A DNA stretch of 64,000 nt. It comes from Flavobacterium oreochromis. Lineage in GTDB: Bacteria; Bacteroidota; Bacteroidia; Flavobacteriales; Flavobacteriaceae. The notes beneath the pieces were generated by a model. It did no database searches and was not told where the DNA came from. It saw only the letters and a list, made by a program, of their open reading frames with translations. Position numbers and translations under genes: made by a program. The stretch is from contig NZ_CP067377.1 of NCBI RefSeq assembly GCF_019565455.1, forward strand, positions 2,796,001 to 2,860,000, given 5' to 3'. This document shows, in pieces, positions 62,517 through 64,000 of the stretch (position 1 is its first letter; each line of letters starts with the position of its first letter).

Positions 62517-63226
62517 TATAACATTAAAAAAGTGTTTTCGTAAGTTTGAGCGGTAATTAAATCCTTGTGGCTAAAAACCATTTTATTTTGGTTAATTATT
62601 GTTTGGGTAATACTTTGAGTAATTAGAGTATTATTCCGGTTTATGATTAGTCCATTTTCCTTATCTTCTTGATTTGTATATTCATGAAAATGAACTATAT
62701 CTTTTGCATTAATTATATCTTTACTTTTGATAAAAATATTAAATAGAGACTCTCTTTTTTTTCTAATATTAGGAGAATATAAGGTAGATGATGACCATAT
62801 ATATTTACCTTCATGATCTAACTTTTGTGTGTCTTTTGTGATACCATTCCAGCGTAATTGATAAAGTTGTTTATTGATATATGCTATTAGTGTAAAAGGT
62901 TCTATATCGGTAAGATTAATGGTTAACCATTTGTCTAGACAATCACAACTATCAAATATTTCTAATAGGATTAAACCGCGACTTTTTCGGTAATTTTCTT
63001 CAGAAATATGTTTTTCTATTGCACCGTTTAATAAAACAATTATATTTCCTTTGTCATCTAGTATATACCAAGTACCTCCTGCTTTAGAATCTTTAGGGAA
63101 AAACATTTTTTTACGTTCACCCATATAAGATTTAGGAATCAATGCTTTAGGGCGAGCTATTTTTTCATCTCTATTAGAAGTAATAATGATGGTTTGGTTA
63201 CTAAAAATATAACTTACTGTACACAT
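62516..63226 (-). CDS. NRDE (TANGO2) family protein
   Basis: 236 aa beginning MCTVSYIFSNQTIIITSNRD, with Cys2 and the SNRDE motif as in the NRDE/TANGO2 family of Ntn-hydrolase-like fold. FPKDSKAGGTWYILDDKGNI and VLLNGAIEKH are also typical. In Ntn enzymes Cys2 would become the nucleophile. TANGO2 has been linked to heme or acyl-CoA handling in eukaryotes; the bacterial role is unproven. Overlaps the upstream DinB gene by 13 bases. Confidence 0.85.
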   Translation of the reverse strand: MCTVSYIFSNQTIIITSNRDEKIARPKALIPKSYMGERKKMFFPKDSKAGGTWYILDDKGNIIVLLNGAIEKHISEENYRKSRGLILLEIFDSCDCLDKWLTINLTDIEPFTLIAYINKQLYQLRWNGITKDTQKLDHEGKYIWSSSTLYSPNIRKKRESLFNIFIKSKDIINAKDIVHFHEYTNQEDKENGLIINRNNTLITQSITQTIINQNKMVFSHKDLITAQTYENTFLML

Positions 63227-63701
63227 AATTTACGGAATTCAATAGTAGATGGTGCAACACCAAATGTTTCTGAAATTTGAACATGATTAAAATCTAATAA
63301 AGCAACTTTTATTAAGGCTTGATGATGGATGCAATGCTCTAAATTATAAAGTACTTCTCTGAAATAATTGGTTTCTAAAAAAGTTGGAATTCCAGAAATA
63401 CAATGTTCCATTACCAGTTTTTATTTTCTTTTTCAACCTCATTAATAATTTTATTAATAGCATTTATTGCTTGTATTCTAATGGTTTGGATGGTTTTGTC
63501 ACGTTCTCTATTGTCATAGTTAATTATCCCATTGTTATATCCTTTTATAAGGGCTTGATATAATTCAATAATATGACGAGTATGTTCTCCTATTGTGGCA
63601 TTGCTTAAACAAAAATTAGGAGTTATAAAATCGTGATCATTTAATTGTATAATAATGTCTTTTAGTTCTAAAAGTGTATTTTTAATAGAGGTAAAATTCA
63701 T
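63214..63701 (-). pseudogene. DinB-like four-helix protein (one frameshift)
   Basis: First frame (63701-63411): MNFTSIKNTLLELKDIIIQL then SNATIGEHTRHIIELYQALI, where the His in GEHTRH begins a DinB-type metal site. The break at 63415 (four A's, five needed) leads to LVMEHCISGIPTFLETNYFR, NLEHCIHHQALIKVAL and a tail ending FRKLCVQ. The EHCIHHQ motif supplies the other metal His residues. About 161 aa joined. DinB/YfiT-like proteins are thiol-dependent transferases or of unknown function. Confidence 0.8.
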
Positions 63702-64000
63702 AAGAATGTATTTTTAAATTGATTGAAATTTTTAATAAAATCATTTTTATATAGAAGTGATAAATAACTACTTATTGTAAAAGAAATACACGCTAATATG
63801 TAAAGGGTTCCTCCGTCATCTATAATTTCAAGCCCTAGAATAGATAAATGAGACAATAAAGCAATAGTCATAGTACCTAAAATTAGTAGAGAAGCATAAA
63901 ATCGAGTTCTATTGAAAAATAATAAAACAGAGCTAATCAATTCTATGATCCCAGTGAAAATTCTACCAAAAGGTTCTATATTAAGTTTTTTAAATATATA
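63698..64000 (-). CDS. DoxX-like membrane protein, 5' end outside window
   Basis: The frame runs off the right edge: YIFKKLNIEPFGRIFTGIIE, LISSVLLFFNRTRFYASLLI, LSILGLEIIDDGGTLYILA, then NDFIKNFNQFKNTFL. This is a DoxX/SURF4-type four-helix membrane pattern (GRIFTGIIELISSVLL is typical). It overlaps the DinB gene by four bases (ATGA), so the cluster is one operon. Confidence 0.7.
   Translation of the reverse strand, partial: YIFKKLNIEPFGRIFTGIIELISSVLLFFNRTRFYASLLILGTMTIALLSHLSILGLEIIDDGGTLYILACISFTISSYLSLLYKNDFIKNFNQFKNTFL

Overview
The window is AT-rich chromosomal DNA (roughly 30% GC by eye) from a member of Flavobacteriales, most likely a Flavobacterium-like organism. Supporting signs are the -33/-7 promoters of the TTTG-N19-TAnnTTTG kind, absence of Shine-Dalgarno sequences at most genes, a T9SS C-terminal sorting domain, a bacilliredoxin YtxJ, a fused 2-oxoacid dehydrogenase E1 and a Bacteroidetes-type VgrG.

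Layout. 1-2182: the tail of mnmE, a Fic relic, msrA and ytxJ. 2517-13871: an outer-membrane barrel protein, pheT, a lipoprotein, fahA, glyA, aroC with a DAACS symporter, a GNAT enzyme and a small protein. 14150-16493: an acyltransferase relic, a lone LytTR protein and an NTF2-like secreted protein. 16501-23586: a complete histidine operon (hisG-D-C-B-H-A-F-IE) behind a transcription attenuator with a five-His leader peptide. 23850-28711: a Crp-family regulator with a perfect TGTGA-N6-TCACA palindrome, a DJ-1/PfpI protein, a VOC protein and katG. 29211-37652: an integrase-less gene-cassette array bracketed by a duplicated block of about 200 bp. 37926-45773: VgrG followed by a broken effector/immunity array. 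45989-64000: a YARHG protein, a GIN-domain lipoprotein, an esterase, E1, an M1-like barrel protein, an M28 peptidase, uvrA and a LysE/ATP-grasp/NRDE/DinB/DoxX cluster.

The two most unusual regions are adjacent. In the first, accessory ORFs (a Cys/His protein, an LRR/zinc protein, a HindVP-type restriction-modification pair, a membrane protein) are each bounded by GTTRRRY-like and complementary RYYYAAC-like core sites. The start of each cassette is the reverse complement of its own end over 8-10 bases in most cases. Two junctions are classical foldable attC sites. Four others carry copies of one IS1182-derived unit, about 396 bp when complete, placed exactly between the core sites. In the second region, VgrG is followed by an effector with a Cys/His peptidase-like C-terminus, its overlapping lipoprotein immunity candidate, and then duplicated tails, orphan effector pieces and further small lipoprotein or membrane genes. 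One of these genes is interrupted by an IS256 element with an 8-bp target duplication.

At least 20 genes, including pheT, uvrA, hisG, hisD and fahA, are broken by single-base changes, mostly one base missing from a homopolymer. The likeliest explanation is sequencing or assembly error, so most entries typed pseudogene are probably intact in the organism. True relics (Fic, acyltransferase, IS1182 transposase, effector remnants) are marked as such.
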